NCBI RefSeq assembly: GCF_000761245.1
Contig: NZ_AWOR01000037.1
Coordinates: 62,001 to 126,000, forward strand
Direction of reading: 5' to 3'
Length of the DNA: 64,000 nt
Source of the DNA: Comamonas testosteroni
GTDB lineage: Bacteria > Pseudomonadota > Gammaproteobacteria > Burkholderiales > Burkholderiaceae_C
Position numbers and translations under genes: made by a program
Part shown: positions 47,770 to 55,898 of the stretch, piece after piece
Position numbering within the stretch: the stretch's first letter is position 1
Layout of the letters: the number at the start of each line of letters is the position of its first letter
Notes under the pieces: generated by a model
Seen by the model: the letters and a program-made list of their open reading frames with translations, nothing else
Told to the model about the DNA's origin: nothing
Database searches by the model: none

Positions 47770-48426
47770 ATGAAGTTGTCCTTACGATCCGTTCAACGTG
47801 TGATTCTTCCCGCTGTAGCAGTGCTGCTCAGTGGCTGCTCGATGATGAATATCGGGGCAGAGGATTACGGATGTCCAGGCCTTCCGAACGGCGTGCAATG
47901 CATGTCAGCTCGGGATGTCTATGTCGCTACCAACAATGGGCAAGTTCCTGCCCCGATGGTCAGGGGAAGGGAGGCTGAGCAGCATGAAGCTGAGATGGTC
48001 CAAAAGACCGGCGTAGGTAAATCCAATGAATCGGGCGTTAAGCAGGCGAGTCCAAACGATGTGGTTGACAACTATGTGGCCCCAAGGTTGCCTGATCGCC
48101 CGGTCCCAATCCGAACACCAGCTCAAGTCATGCGGATTTGGGTTGCTCCATGGGAGGACAGCAATGGAGATCTGAACACTACTGGATACATATACACAGA
48201 AATTGAACCCAGGCGCTGGGTGGTCGGTGAACCGATGACGGCCTCCGATCCAGTGCTCAGGCCACTTCAATCACTGGACGCACCAACGACAGGCATCGGC
48301 AATACCGCGATGAGTGCAGAGCGTGAAGCTCGCCTGGAGAGACAGCGAGAGGAGAGGGAGATTCGCCAAGAGCAGATACAGCAACAGCGAGAAATCGCCT
48401 CTCAAAAACGGAATCGACTTAATTAA
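47770..48426 (+). CDS. traV: F-type conjugation lipoprotein TraV
   Basis: 218 residues from the ATG at 47770, with GGAGGTGA upstream. The lipoprotein signal has an LSGC lipobox (Cys23). The conserved YGCPGLPNGVQCMSARDVY block follows the lipobox. The C-terminal 45 residues are charged and helical. It is the outer-membrane lipoprotein of the core complex. Confidence 0.92.
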   Translation: MKLSLRSVQRVILPAVAVLLSGCSMMNIGAEDYGCPGLPNGVQCMSARDVYVATNNGQVPAPMVRGREAEQHEAEMVQKTGVGKSNESGVKQASPNDVVDNYVAPRLPDRPVPIRTPAQVMRIWVAPWEDSNGDLNTTGYIYTEIEPRRWVVGEPMTASDPVLRPLQSLDAPTTGIGNTAMSAEREARLERQREEREIRQEQIQQQREIASQKRNRLN

Positions 48427-48443
48427 GCAATAGGAGTTCAAGC

Positions 48444-48860
48444 ATGAGCACACTCACACACAACAAGCTGATTGCCCTGAGCCAGAGCAATTTCGTGGCA
48501 AAGGTCAAAAAGAAGCATTTGATCGCTGGTGGCCTGGTACTGGCAAGCATCGTTGTTCTGATGACCCCTGACTTCGCATTGGCGGGCGGCGGTGGTTCCG
48601 AGTTCGACGATGTATGGAACACCCTCAAGGACTGGACACAAGGTACGCTGGGTCGCATTGTGGCGGGAGCAATCATCCTGGTGGGCATCATCGGCGGAAT
48701 TGCACGTCAGAGCTTGATGGCCTTTGCCATGGGCGTTGGCGGTGGCATGGGCCTCTACAACGCGCCAACGATCATTGAATCCATTATGTCGGCAACCATT
48801 CCGGTAGCCCACAAAGCAGTGCCAAGCCTGATCACGATGTGCAACGGCCTCGGCTGCTAA
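48444..48860 (+). CDS. traA: F-type pilin TraA
   Basis: 138 residues. There is a long leader with a hydrophobic helix (about 26-45) ending DFALAGG, a plausible signal-peptidase site near residue 47. The mature pilin of about 90 residues has two membrane helices (about 70-90 and 94-110) and two C-terminal cysteines (MCNGLGC). Position after traV and before a terminator matches SXT and IncC traA. It polymerises into the conjugative pilus. AATAGGAG lies upstream. Confidence 0.88.
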   Translation: MSTLTHNKLIALSQSNFVAKVKKKHLIAGGLVLASIVVLMTPDFALAGGGGSEFDDVWNTLKDWTQGTLGRIVAGAIILVGIIGGIARQSLMAFAMGVGGGMGLYNAPTIIESIMSATIPVAHKAVPSLITMCNGLGC

Positions 48861-48884
48861 GTCAACCGGCAAAATCAAGACATC

Positions 48885-48916
48885 GAAAGAGCGCCCAAGG
48901 GGCGCTCTTTCTTTTT
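48885..48916 (+). terminator. Intrinsic terminator after traA
   Basis: GAAAGAGCGCCC-AAG-GGGCGCTCTTTC followed by TTTTT: 12-bp stem. Confidence 0.93.
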
Positions 48917-48943
48917 CAGGGATCGGGTGAAAGTGCTTGGGTT

Positions 48944-48996
48944 GCCCATTATGGGCTTCCACCGAAGAGAGACTTTAGCAGCCTCAAAACTAGACT
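48944..48996 (+). promoter_or_regulatory. Activator-type operator GCCC-N5-GGGC and -10 for dsbC-traC-traN operon
   Basis: GCCCATTATGGGC (48944-48956) with TAGACT (48991-48996) exactly 34 bp downstream, an arrangement identical in spacing and hexamer to that at 26802. Confidence 0.75.
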
Positions 48997-49016
48997 GGAA
49001 GCATCTATAACTGGGG

Positions 49017-49030
49017 TTTCGCATGCGAAA
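49017..49030. promoter_or_regulatory. TTTCGCATGCGAAA palindrome over the dsbC start codon
   Basis: A perfect 14-bp palindrome whose centre contains the dsbC ATG (49023). A protein bound here could block transcription elongation or translation initiation of the largest transfer operon. Confidence 0.6.
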
Positions 49031-49721
49031 AAGTTTCTTGCTCGCCGTTCTGTCTGGTGCGTTGTCCATGGCCAATGCAGCACCACTTGAGATTACTGAT
49101 GCTCGTGGGGCGAACATCGAAGAGATGGTGAAGCTGCCTGTTAAAGGGCTTCAGGCAATTCAAAGTAAGGGGCAAATTATGTTCGTTAGCGATAACGGAC
49201 GATTCGTATTTACTGGCCAAGTAATTGATCTTTGGTCCAAAAAAGAGCTGAGCACTATGAAACAGATGCGGGACGCATCTGAAACTCTCAACTTCAAAGC
49301 ACTTGGCCTCGACCCCAAAAGCTTGAACGCAATCAGCATTGGTACAGGGAAAAATGAGGTCGTGGCATTTGTAGACCCATACTGTGCTGTGTGTCACAAG
49401 TTGATGACCGAATCAAAATCATTGCTGAAAGACTATACGTTCCGCTTTATTGTTGTTCCTGCACTAGGCGATAAATCGAACGTGCTTTCCAAGCAAATAT
49501 TCTGTGCAAAGGATAAGAATAAAACATTCGAAGCCTTCACGACTAATGCAATTCAAAGCTTAGCCCAAATCCCCAACTGCAATACTGAAGGGTACGACAA
49601 GACACTTATTGCAGCCCAGATTTTGGGCGTTGAAGGTGTCCCTATGGTAATAGCTCCCAATGGACGATATGCGAAAGGCTATCCTGCAAAGATGGCTGAA
49701 TGGCTTGCGGGGAATAAATAA
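49023..49721 (+). CDS. dsbC: DsbC-type disulfide isomerase of the transfer system
   Basis: 232 residues with a signal peptide (cleavage after MANA, about residue 19). There is an N-terminal dimerisation region, then a thioredoxin fold with the CAVC active site (Cys121, Cys124) and a cis-Pro in GVPMV. It probably isomerises disulfides in Cys-rich TraU and TraN in the periplasm. The start lies in a palindrome with no clear Shine-Dalgarno apart from GGGG. The stop overlaps the traC start. Confidence 0.9.
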   Translation: MRKSFLLAVLSGALSMANAAPLEITDARGANIEEMVKLPVKGLQAIQSKGQIMFVSDNGRFVFTGQVIDLWSKKELSTMKQMRDASETLNFKALGLDPKSLNAISIGTGKNEVVAFVDPYCAVCHKLMTESKSLLKDYTFRFIVVPALGDKSNVLSKQIFCAKDKNKTFEAFTTNAIQSLAQIPNCNTEGYDKTLIAAQILGVEGVPMVIAPNGRYAKGYPAKMAEWLAGNK

Positions 49722-52171
49722 TGCTGGCAACAATTCGAAAAGTTGAAGGCGACACATATATTCCTGCCTCATGCAGAGCCGCCACTCTTTTTCCGGTACT
49801 CGCATATGATGAAGATCAAAAGCTATTTATCTGTGATGATCAAACAGTAGGCTTTGGGTTCATCTGTCAGCCTCTCAATGGCGCAGATGAAAAAATACAA
49901 GATCGTGTTAATGGGTTCATGACACAGGACTATCCCAAAAACACGATAGCTCAATTTTTCTCGTTTCGCTCCCCTGACATTAGCCAAGAAATCTACAAAA
50001 TTCTTGGTCTGAGAGATGGATTTCGACATGAGATTCTATCCGCGACTATCCAAGAGCGTGCTGAATTCTTAAAAAAGCATACTCGGGAAAGAATAACGGC
50101 CACGAATGATCGAGGTATCTACGATAACGGGATCGTACATGATCAAAAATTGATCATATCTTTCAAGATTCCAATCTCAGGTCGCTTCCCAACTGAAAAA
50201 GAGTATCTGGAACTGAAACAGATACGAACGAAATGTGAAGCTTCAATTCAGAGCATAGGTGTTGCACCGCATGCAATGACTTCAGCTCAATACAAGCGTG
50301 TGATGGGGACCATCCTTAATTGGGGCACTGATGCGAGTTGGAAGCACGAGAATGACAATCTCGATCAGGACAAAGCTATATGCGATCAGCTTCTGGACTT
50401 TGATACGCAAATAGATGTCTATAAGAACAAATTAGTCATTGGTGACTATCACGTCAAAGTTCTCTCAGCCAAAAAGACACCAGACAAAATGTTCTTTGGT
50501 GATGCACTGGCATATATCGGGGATCTGGCTGGTACTGATTCAGGGGTCAAGGAAAACTACTTCATCTGTATGAATGTTTTCTATCCTGACCATGAATCGG
50601 AAAAAACGAAACTTGAACGCAAGCGGCAATTCACGGTGAACCAGGCGTATGGACCGCTGCTGAAATTTGTTCCTGTATTGGCCGATAAAAAGCACAGTTT
50701 CGATGTTCTGTATGAATCGTTGAAAGAAGGCTCCAGGCCCATTAAGACAACATACACGTTGGCTATCTTCGCTCCGACAGCTGAGCGAGCCGAAGAAGCT
50801 GCGACTAAAGCGCGAAATATCTGGCGAGAGTCACGATTTGAAATGATGGAGGACAAATTTGTTTGTCTTCCAATTTTTATTAATCATCTCCCATTGTGCA
50901 CTGATCGCAAGGCAATTCTTGATTTATATCGCTACAAAACGATGTCCACAGAGCAAGTGGTTCCAATGTTGCCGATATTTGGTGAGTGGAAAGGAACAGG
51001 GACATTCCATGCAACATTGATATCCCGCAACGGGCAAATCATGAGCCAGTCGTTACATGACAGCGATACCAATAAGAACTTGGTCATAGCGGCTGAATCT
51101 GGATCTGGAAAGTCGTTTGAAGTAAATGAACTCATTACTTCATATCTTTCTGAGGGGGCGCAGGTCTGGGTTATTGATGCTGGGCGATCATATGAAAAGC
51201 TCTGCGCAACATTAAAGGGAGAGTTTGTGCACTTTGGGGAAAACTCCAAAGTTTGCTTAGCGCCATTTGCAAATATTGAAGAGTTTGACGAAGATGAAGA
51301 TGCAATAAATGCAAATATTGCAGCAATGGCATCTGCCAAGGGAACGCTTGATGAATGGCAGATAGCTTCATTGAAGCGGGTCATTAACGAAATTTGGCAT
51401 GAAAAGGGCAAAAAGACTCAAATCGATGATATTGCGGAACGATGCTTGAACAGTGGTGATACACGGTTAAGCGATATTGGTACTCAGCTGTACGCCTTTA
51501 CATCGAAGGGGAGTTACGGCAAGTATTTCAAGGGTGATTTTGCTACTCAGTTTCAATCGCAATTAACAGTGGTTGAGCTTGACGACCTGCAAGGGCGCAA
51601 GCATTTGCGTCAGGTTGTTCTTCTGCAACTTATTCAGCAGATCCAAAACGAAGTTTTCTTGGGAGAAAAGAATAGAAAGAAGGTTGTCATCATTGATGAG
51701 GCTTGGGACCTGCTGAAGGAGGGCGAGGTTGCTGTATTCATGGAGCACGCTTATCGGAAGTTCCGAAAGTATGGCGGGTCTGTGATTATTGCCACTCAAT
51801 CTATTAATGACCTTTATGAGAATGCCGTTGGTCGAGCAATTGCAGAAAACTCCTCAAGCATGTACCTGCTAGGACAAACAGCAGAATCGGTAGAGTCGGT
51901 TAGAACAACTAAACGGCTCTCATTGTCTGATGGTGGATATAACACACTGCTAACAGTGCACACAGTCCAAGGTGTCTATTCAGAGATTTTCTTGAAAACA
52001 AAAGCGGGCATTGGAGTCGGTCGCTTGATTGTTCCTGACTTCCAGAAACTACTCTATTCAACAAACCCGGTTGATACAAACCAAATTAAAAGATCTTTTG
52101 ATCAAGGCAATAGCTATGCAGAAGCTATCCGCCACGTAATTAGAGAACGCCAGCAAGGGATACGTCAATGA
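49721..52171 (+). CDS. traC: F-type conjugation ATPase TraC (VirB4-like)
   Basis: 816 residues. The N-terminal TraC_F domain is followed by Walker A ESGSGKSF (about 459-466) and Walker B KVVIIDEAWDLL (about 652-663). GNFHATL-type and IIATQSINDL motifs also fit the VirB4 family. It energises pilus assembly and DNA translocation at the inner membrane. The 5' half is A+T-rich. Confidence 0.95.
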   Translation: MLATIRKVEGDTYIPASCRAATLFPVLAYDEDQKLFICDDQTVGFGFICQPLNGADEKIQDRVNGFMTQDYPKNTIAQFFSFRSPDISQEIYKILGLRDGFRHEILSATIQERAEFLKKHTRERITATNDRGIYDNGIVHDQKLIISFKIPISGRFPTEKEYLELKQIRTKCEASIQSIGVAPHAMTSAQYKRVMGTILNWGTDASWKHENDNLDQDKAICDQLLDFDTQIDVYKNKLVIGDYHVKVLSAKKTPDKMFFGDALAYIGDLAGTDSGVKENYFICMNVFYPDHESEKTKLERKRQFTVNQAYGPLLKFVPVLADKKHSFDVLYESLKEGSRPIKTTYTLAIFAPTAERAEEAATKARNIWRESRFEMMEDKFVCLPIFINHLPLCTDRKAILDLYRYKTMSTEQVVPMLPIFGEWKGTGTFHATLISRNGQIMSQSLHDSDTNKNLVIAAESGSGKSFEVNELITSYLSEGAQVWVIDAGRSYEKLCATLKGEFVHFGENSKVCLAPFANIEEFDEDEDAINANIAAMASAKGTLDEWQIASLKRVINEIWHEKGKKTQIDDIAERCLNSGDTRLSDIGTQLYAFTSKGSYGKYFKGDFATQFQSQLTVVELDDLQGRKHLRQVVLLQLIQQIQNEVFLGEKNRKKVVIIDEAWDLLKEGEVAVFMEHAYRKFRKYGGSVIIATQSINDLYENAVGRAIAENSSSMYLLGQTAESVESVRTTKRLSLSDGGYNTLLTVHTVQGVYSEIFLKTKAGIGVGRLIVPDFQKLLYSTNPVDTNQIKRSFDQGNSYAEAIRHVIRERQQGIRQ

Positions 52172-52476
52172 TTTCCAAAACAACATTCGCAATTTTCTCT
52201 GTCGTCCTGGTTGCTTTGAATGCAGCTGGATATTACTACCTAGATAAAAAAATTGATAAGAGGCTTAGTCAGATTCCAAATATTGCAGTTGTCGATTTGA
52301 CGAAATTGGCCTCTAGTTACCCGCAGGGGGCTACGCCTCAAGAAGTCGATGCGCTCATGGTGCAGACGAACAATGGAATTCTGAAGCTGAAGGAGGCAGG
52401 ATATCTAGTTATCGATGCCGGGGCCGTCTTGGCTGCTCCACAAGACATTATTGTGGATCAGGAACTATTTAAATGA
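52168..52476 (+). CDS. TrbI-like (F-type) protein
   Basis: 102 residues, overlapping both neighbours by 4 nt. There is an N-terminal membrane anchor (about 5-26), then a small periplasmic domain ending GYLVIDAGAVLAAPQDIIVD. Position between traC and traW, size and the terminal motif fit F-type TrbI, which influences pilus retraction. Confidence 0.6.
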   Translation: MISKTTFAIFSVVLVALNAAGYYYLDKKIDKRLSQIPNIAVVDLTKLASSYPQGATPQEVDALMVQTNNGILKLKEAGYLVIDAGAVLAAPQDIIVDQELFK

Positions 52477-52988
52477 AGCTCATTGTCAAGAAGCAGGCTT
52501 GGAAGGTCTATATACCTAAGATGGCATCAGTCGCTCTTGTCATACTTCTTGGCGGTGCTGCATTTATGACTAGATTTCGTATTGGAATCGATTCTCAAAT
52601 AGATAGGTGTATACCAAATTATTCGGTATACCTTATTGATCTTAACAATAATAATCTTGAGAAAGACAAGATATACGCATTCAAGGCTAAAGGACTCCAA
52701 CCGTTGTTTAAGGATGGAACTTGGATGGTTAAATATCTTCGTGCAATTCCTGGTGATGTGGTCGAGGTGAGTCCGCTGATGGATGTGAAAGTTAACGAAC
52801 GGACACTGGCAAGCGGTTTGCCACTGATTATGAAAATTGGTGGAAATGAGAAGAACTTTGTGGGAAAGAAGAAGCTTTTGGATGATCAATTCTGGGTTAT
52901 GGGCAGCAGCTTCACCAGCTTTGATTCACGTTACTGGGGAACCATCAAACAGGAGCAAATAATTGGTCGCGCATATCCGATTTTCTAA
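52473..52988 (+). CDS. S26-family signal-peptidase-like protein (TrhF/TraF-like), nucleophile altered
   Basis: 171 residues. There is a membrane helix (about 17-33); the Lys motif WMVKYLRAIPGDVVEV and the C-terminal SFTSFDSRYWGTI box are typical of S26 peptidases. At the position of the SMPLG-type nucleophile motif the sequence reads RCIPNYSVYLI, with Cys in place of Ser. In IncC and SXT elements this gene (trhF) lies at the same place and may mature pilin or another transfer protein. Whether Cys is normal in this branch I cannot say. Confidence 0.72.
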   Translation: MKLIVKKQAWKVYIPKMASVALVILLGGAAFMTRFRIGIDSQIDRCIPNYSVYLIDLNNNNLEKDKIYAFKAKGLQPLFKDGTWMVKYLRAIPGDVVEVSPLMDVKVNERTLASGLPLIMKIGGNEKNFVGKKKLLDDQFWVMGSSFTSFDSRYWGTIKQEQIIGRAYPIF

Positions 52989-54198
52989 GGCGATTTCGCT
53001 TCTACTGCTTATTGGAGCTACTTACCCATCGATGGCCTCCGACCTCAAAGCAGCTGATGTCGAGATGATGCAGAGAGGCAAGGACAAAGCGATAAGCGGT
53101 GCATCCCTGCTGGATCTCAGTACCCTCCAGAACAAGCACATGAGTGCAGCAGACAGCGATGCTCGGCAGTTCTACGAACAGCTGAAAGAACAGGGGCGCA
53201 TACAGATGAGCACGCCAGGGCAAAGCTCTGCACCTGGCCAGCAGCCTAAGGACCAGACGGATAGCTATACCTCTCTTGTCTTTGCATCGTTCTCCCTCGG
53301 TGAAGCGGCAATGAAAGAGCTGATGGATGATGTCGCTGGTCGTAGAGATAGCGTCATCGTCCTGCGCGGCGTGGCTCCAGGCGAGAGCTTGGCCAAGGGA
53401 ATCGCCAGAGTCCAATCGATGGCAGCGAGCAGGAAGGTGATGCCTAGCATCATCATCAATCCGACGCTATTTCAAGAATTCAACGTCAACGTTGTGCCAA
53501 CTGTGGTGCTTTTGAATAAACCTGACAAAAGCAAGAACTACAAAGTCAAGTCAAGAGTTTCAGGGATTGGCTCTGTTGATTGGCTTAAGAGAAAATTTGC
53601 CGAGAATAATAAAGTCGAACAAGGTAACTACGGGCCTACAAGAGATATATCAGAACCAGACATCATCGAAGTGGCTAAGGCTAGGATCGCATCGATTGAT
53701 TGGGATGAGAAAAAGAAAAATGCAATTAAGAACTTCTGGAAGAATCAGAAGTTCATACCATTGCCTACGGCGAATGAGGATGCTAAAAGAATAATTGATC
53801 CGACCGTCTTGGTGGCGAAGGATATTTCTTCAGCAGACGGGAAAGTTATTGTGAAGTCCGGCACTTCAATTAATCCATTGAATTTGCGTTCATTCACACA
53901 AGCGGTAATAGTCTTCAATCCAAATGATCCTTGGCAAAACCGATTTGTGAAGTTGAAGGCAAGAGAGCTTTTGAAAGAGAAGAACGTATCTTCAATTTCA
54001 TACATTGCTACTGAGATCAGTATTGAAGACGGTTGGAAGTCATATAAAAACATCACTGAGTCACTTGGCGCTCCAATTTTCCTTCTGACTCCTGATGTTA
54101 GAAATAGGTTTGAACTTCGTGTGACCCCCTCCGTAATTACAGCGAGAGACAGAAAATTCGAAGTTGCAGAGTTCAAGAAGGTGGAGACTCAAAAATGA
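52963..54198 (+). CDS. traW: TrbC-TraW fusion protein (TTG start)
   Basis: 411 residues. The TTG at 52963 is preceded by AGGAG at 7 nt and overlaps the previous gene by 26 bp. There is a signal peptide (cleavage after SMA, about residue 25). Residues about 100-210 are TrbC_Ftype (SLVFASFSLGEAAMKELM, VVPTVVLLN); residues about 225-411 are TraW (DISEPDIIEVAKARIASIDW, IDPTVLVAKDISSADG). Such fusions are normal in SXT/IncC systems. It is periplasmic and works with TraU in pilus assembly. Confidence 0.88.
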   Translation: MVAHIRFSKAISLLLLIGATYPSMASDLKAADVEMMQRGKDKAISGASLLDLSTLQNKHMSAADSDARQFYEQLKEQGRIQMSTPGQSSAPGQQPKDQTDSYTSLVFASFSLGEAAMKELMDDVAGRRDSVIVLRGVAPGESLAKGIARVQSMAASRKVMPSIIINPTLFQEFNVNVVPTVVLLNKPDKSKNYKVKSRVSGIGSVDWLKRKFAENNKVEQGNYGPTRDISEPDIIEVAKARIASIDWDEKKKNAIKNFWKNQKFIPLPTANEDAKRIIDPTVLVAKDISSADGKVIVKSGTSINPLNLRSFTQAVIVFNPNDPWQNRFVKLKARELLKEKNVSSISYIATEISIEDGWKSYKNITESLGAPIFLLTPDVRNRFELRVTPSVITARDRKFEVAEFKKVETQK

Positions 54199-54884
54199 TT
54201 ACCTTCTTGCCGGTCTTTCAACCTATCAAGAATGTCTCAGACGGATCTAGTCTGTGTGCTGAGGTGCTATCAAGATGGAAGACTCCAGACGGTAGGCTCC
54301 ATGCGCCAGGGCAGCTTAATTTGAATCGAATTGACTGGCGGAAGATCGACAGAGGGGTAATAAATTACCTGCTTTCTCATAAGGAGGACATTGTTAAGAA
54401 GATAGATCATATTTTTATCAATGTCTCTGCGCAAACATTGCTTGATGATGCCCACTTCATTCAATGGGTCGATTCAATTAAAGAATTGATTGAGGGTGGA
54501 AGACTGAAAGTCACGCTTGAGATCACGGAGCAGGTTCCTGATGAACTGCTTGAGCGCCGATGGTGTGATATGGCCATTGAGTCCATAACAATGGCTATCG
54601 ATGACTTTGGTGTTTGCAACTCAACATTTTCCCGATTGAAATCGTTCCCATGGCTGTATTGCAAGGTTGAGGTGGCAGGAATTGAATCGCTGATGTCTGA
54701 TAACGCGGCGCGGATATTTATTGATGCTGGAATTAATTTGATTGCAGAGAAAGTTGAAACACTTGATCAAGCAAGATTCGCATGCGATAGAAATATTTTC
54801 CTTCAGCAAGGCTATATCCACTATAAGCCCATGCCGATTCAAGCGTTGAAGTTAGAAGTCAAAGAAAGCACATATGCATATTAA
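54195..54884 (+). CDS. EAL-domain cyclic-di-GMP phosphodiesterase inside the transfer operon
   Basis: 229 residues, essentially a bare EAL domain. FQPI (8-11), ExL as AEVLSRW (Glu23), INVSAQ (Asn76), LEITEQ (Glu109), IDDFG (Asp136-Asp137), CKVEV (Lys157), AEKVET (Glu185) and QGYIHYKP (Gln205) place every metal and catalytic residue of active EAL enzymes. No signal peptide, so cytoplasmic. It overlaps traW by 4 bp and traU by 11 bp, so it is made with the mating apparatus. Lowering c-di-GMP would change motility, adhesion or pilus behaviour in donors. I know of no such gene at this spot in F, SXT or IncC. Confidence 0.88.
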   Translation: MITFLPVFQPIKNVSDGSSLCAEVLSRWKTPDGRLHAPGQLNLNRIDWRKIDRGVINYLLSHKEDIVKKIDHIFINVSAQTLLDDAHFIQWVDSIKELIEGGRLKVTLEITEQVPDELLERRWCDMAIESITMAIDDFGVCNSTFSRLKSFPWLYCKVEVAGIESLMSDNAARIFIDAGINLIAEKVETLDQARFACDRNIFLQQGYIHYKPMPIQALKLEVKESTYAY

Positions 54885-55890
54885 AAGAATAGTGGTCGCA
54901 TTTTGGCTGTTGATGATGTCTAGCCTCAGCAATGCAGAGGTAGGTTGCTACAGCGCGGACTTGATAGGCCCAAAACTGTTCACGGATATTTGTTGGTCAT
55001 GCATTTTTCCGATACGAGTTGCCGGGATTCCAATAAGCGGCCCTGGTGGGAGCTTTCCTGAAGATTCCGTCACATCACCTCTTTGCGCCTGTGAAGACAC
55101 AAATGGTATCCCCCGGCCAGGGATTACAACTTCGATGTGGGAGCCTGCGCGACTCGTTGAGTTCCAGCGTGTGCCTGGTTGTTCATCGGTGTTGAATGGG
55201 ATCAGGTTTCCGTTTGATCGTTTGAATCAGGGGAACCATTCGAACAGCACGCATGATGGCTCGGATGGGACATTCATGCATTACCATTTCTATGCTTTCC
55301 CGTTATTGATCATGATGGACTTGTTCGTGAACCAGAAATGTAATCCTGATGGGTACATGGATCTGGACGTAATGTATATGTCCGAATTAGATCCAACATG
55401 GAATAACGACGAGCTTGCATTTTTTACTAACCCAGAGGCGGCTGCAGTAGCAAATCCTATAGCAGCTGCAGCTTGTTCAGCGGATGCGATTGCATCAACT
55501 GCAGGGAAGCCACTCAAGCAAATGTTCTGGTGTGCCGGGTCCTGGGGTGCGTTGTACCCATTGAGTGGTAATCAGAATGGTGGACGAGGTGTGATCCGTG
55601 AATCCAGTCTTCTAAAAACACGCGTTCTTGCAGCTCTGCATCGCCGTGGGTTGTCGTGGAAAACAATGGGTAGCGATGCACTATGTGGTGGATATATATC
55701 TCCTACGCTTCCAAAAACTCAGTACAAATTCAATCTTGTAGCACCAATTCCTGAGGCAAATTCGTCCCATGTTGTTGGCGAATCGACGTTGACTTGGGGA
55801 ATAGCCAAAACTATTCCATCAATTGGCCAAGATCCGGTTTACATGGTCTGGCGTTGGAATGATTGCTGCAATACCAAAATAGTTCAGTGA
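54874..55890 (+). CDS. traU: F-type conjugation protein TraU
   Basis: 338 residues with signal peptide (cleavage after SNA, about residue 21). Many cysteines are present in conserved places (DICWSCIFPIRVAG, PLCACEDTNG, QKCNPDGYMDL, MFWCAGSWGALYPL, WRWNDCC). It is a periplasmic protein needed for DNA transfer, a likely client of the operon's DsbC. Confidence 0.95.
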   Translation: MHIKRIVVAFWLLMMSSLSNAEVGCYSADLIGPKLFTDICWSCIFPIRVAGIPISGPGGSFPEDSVTSPLCACEDTNGIPRPGITTSMWEPARLVEFQRVPGCSSVLNGIRFPFDRLNQGNHSNSTHDGSDGTFMHYHFYAFPLLIMMDLFVNQKCNPDGYMDLDVMYMSELDPTWNNDELAFFTNPEAAAVANPIAAAACSADAIASTAGKPLKQMFWCAGSWGALYPLSGNQNGGRGVIRESSLLKTRVLAALHRRGLSWKTMGSDALCGGYISPTLPKTQYKFNLVAPIPEANSSHVVGESTLTWGIAKTIPSIGQDPVYMVWRWNDCCNTKIVQ

Positions 55891-55898
55891 GTCAAATA

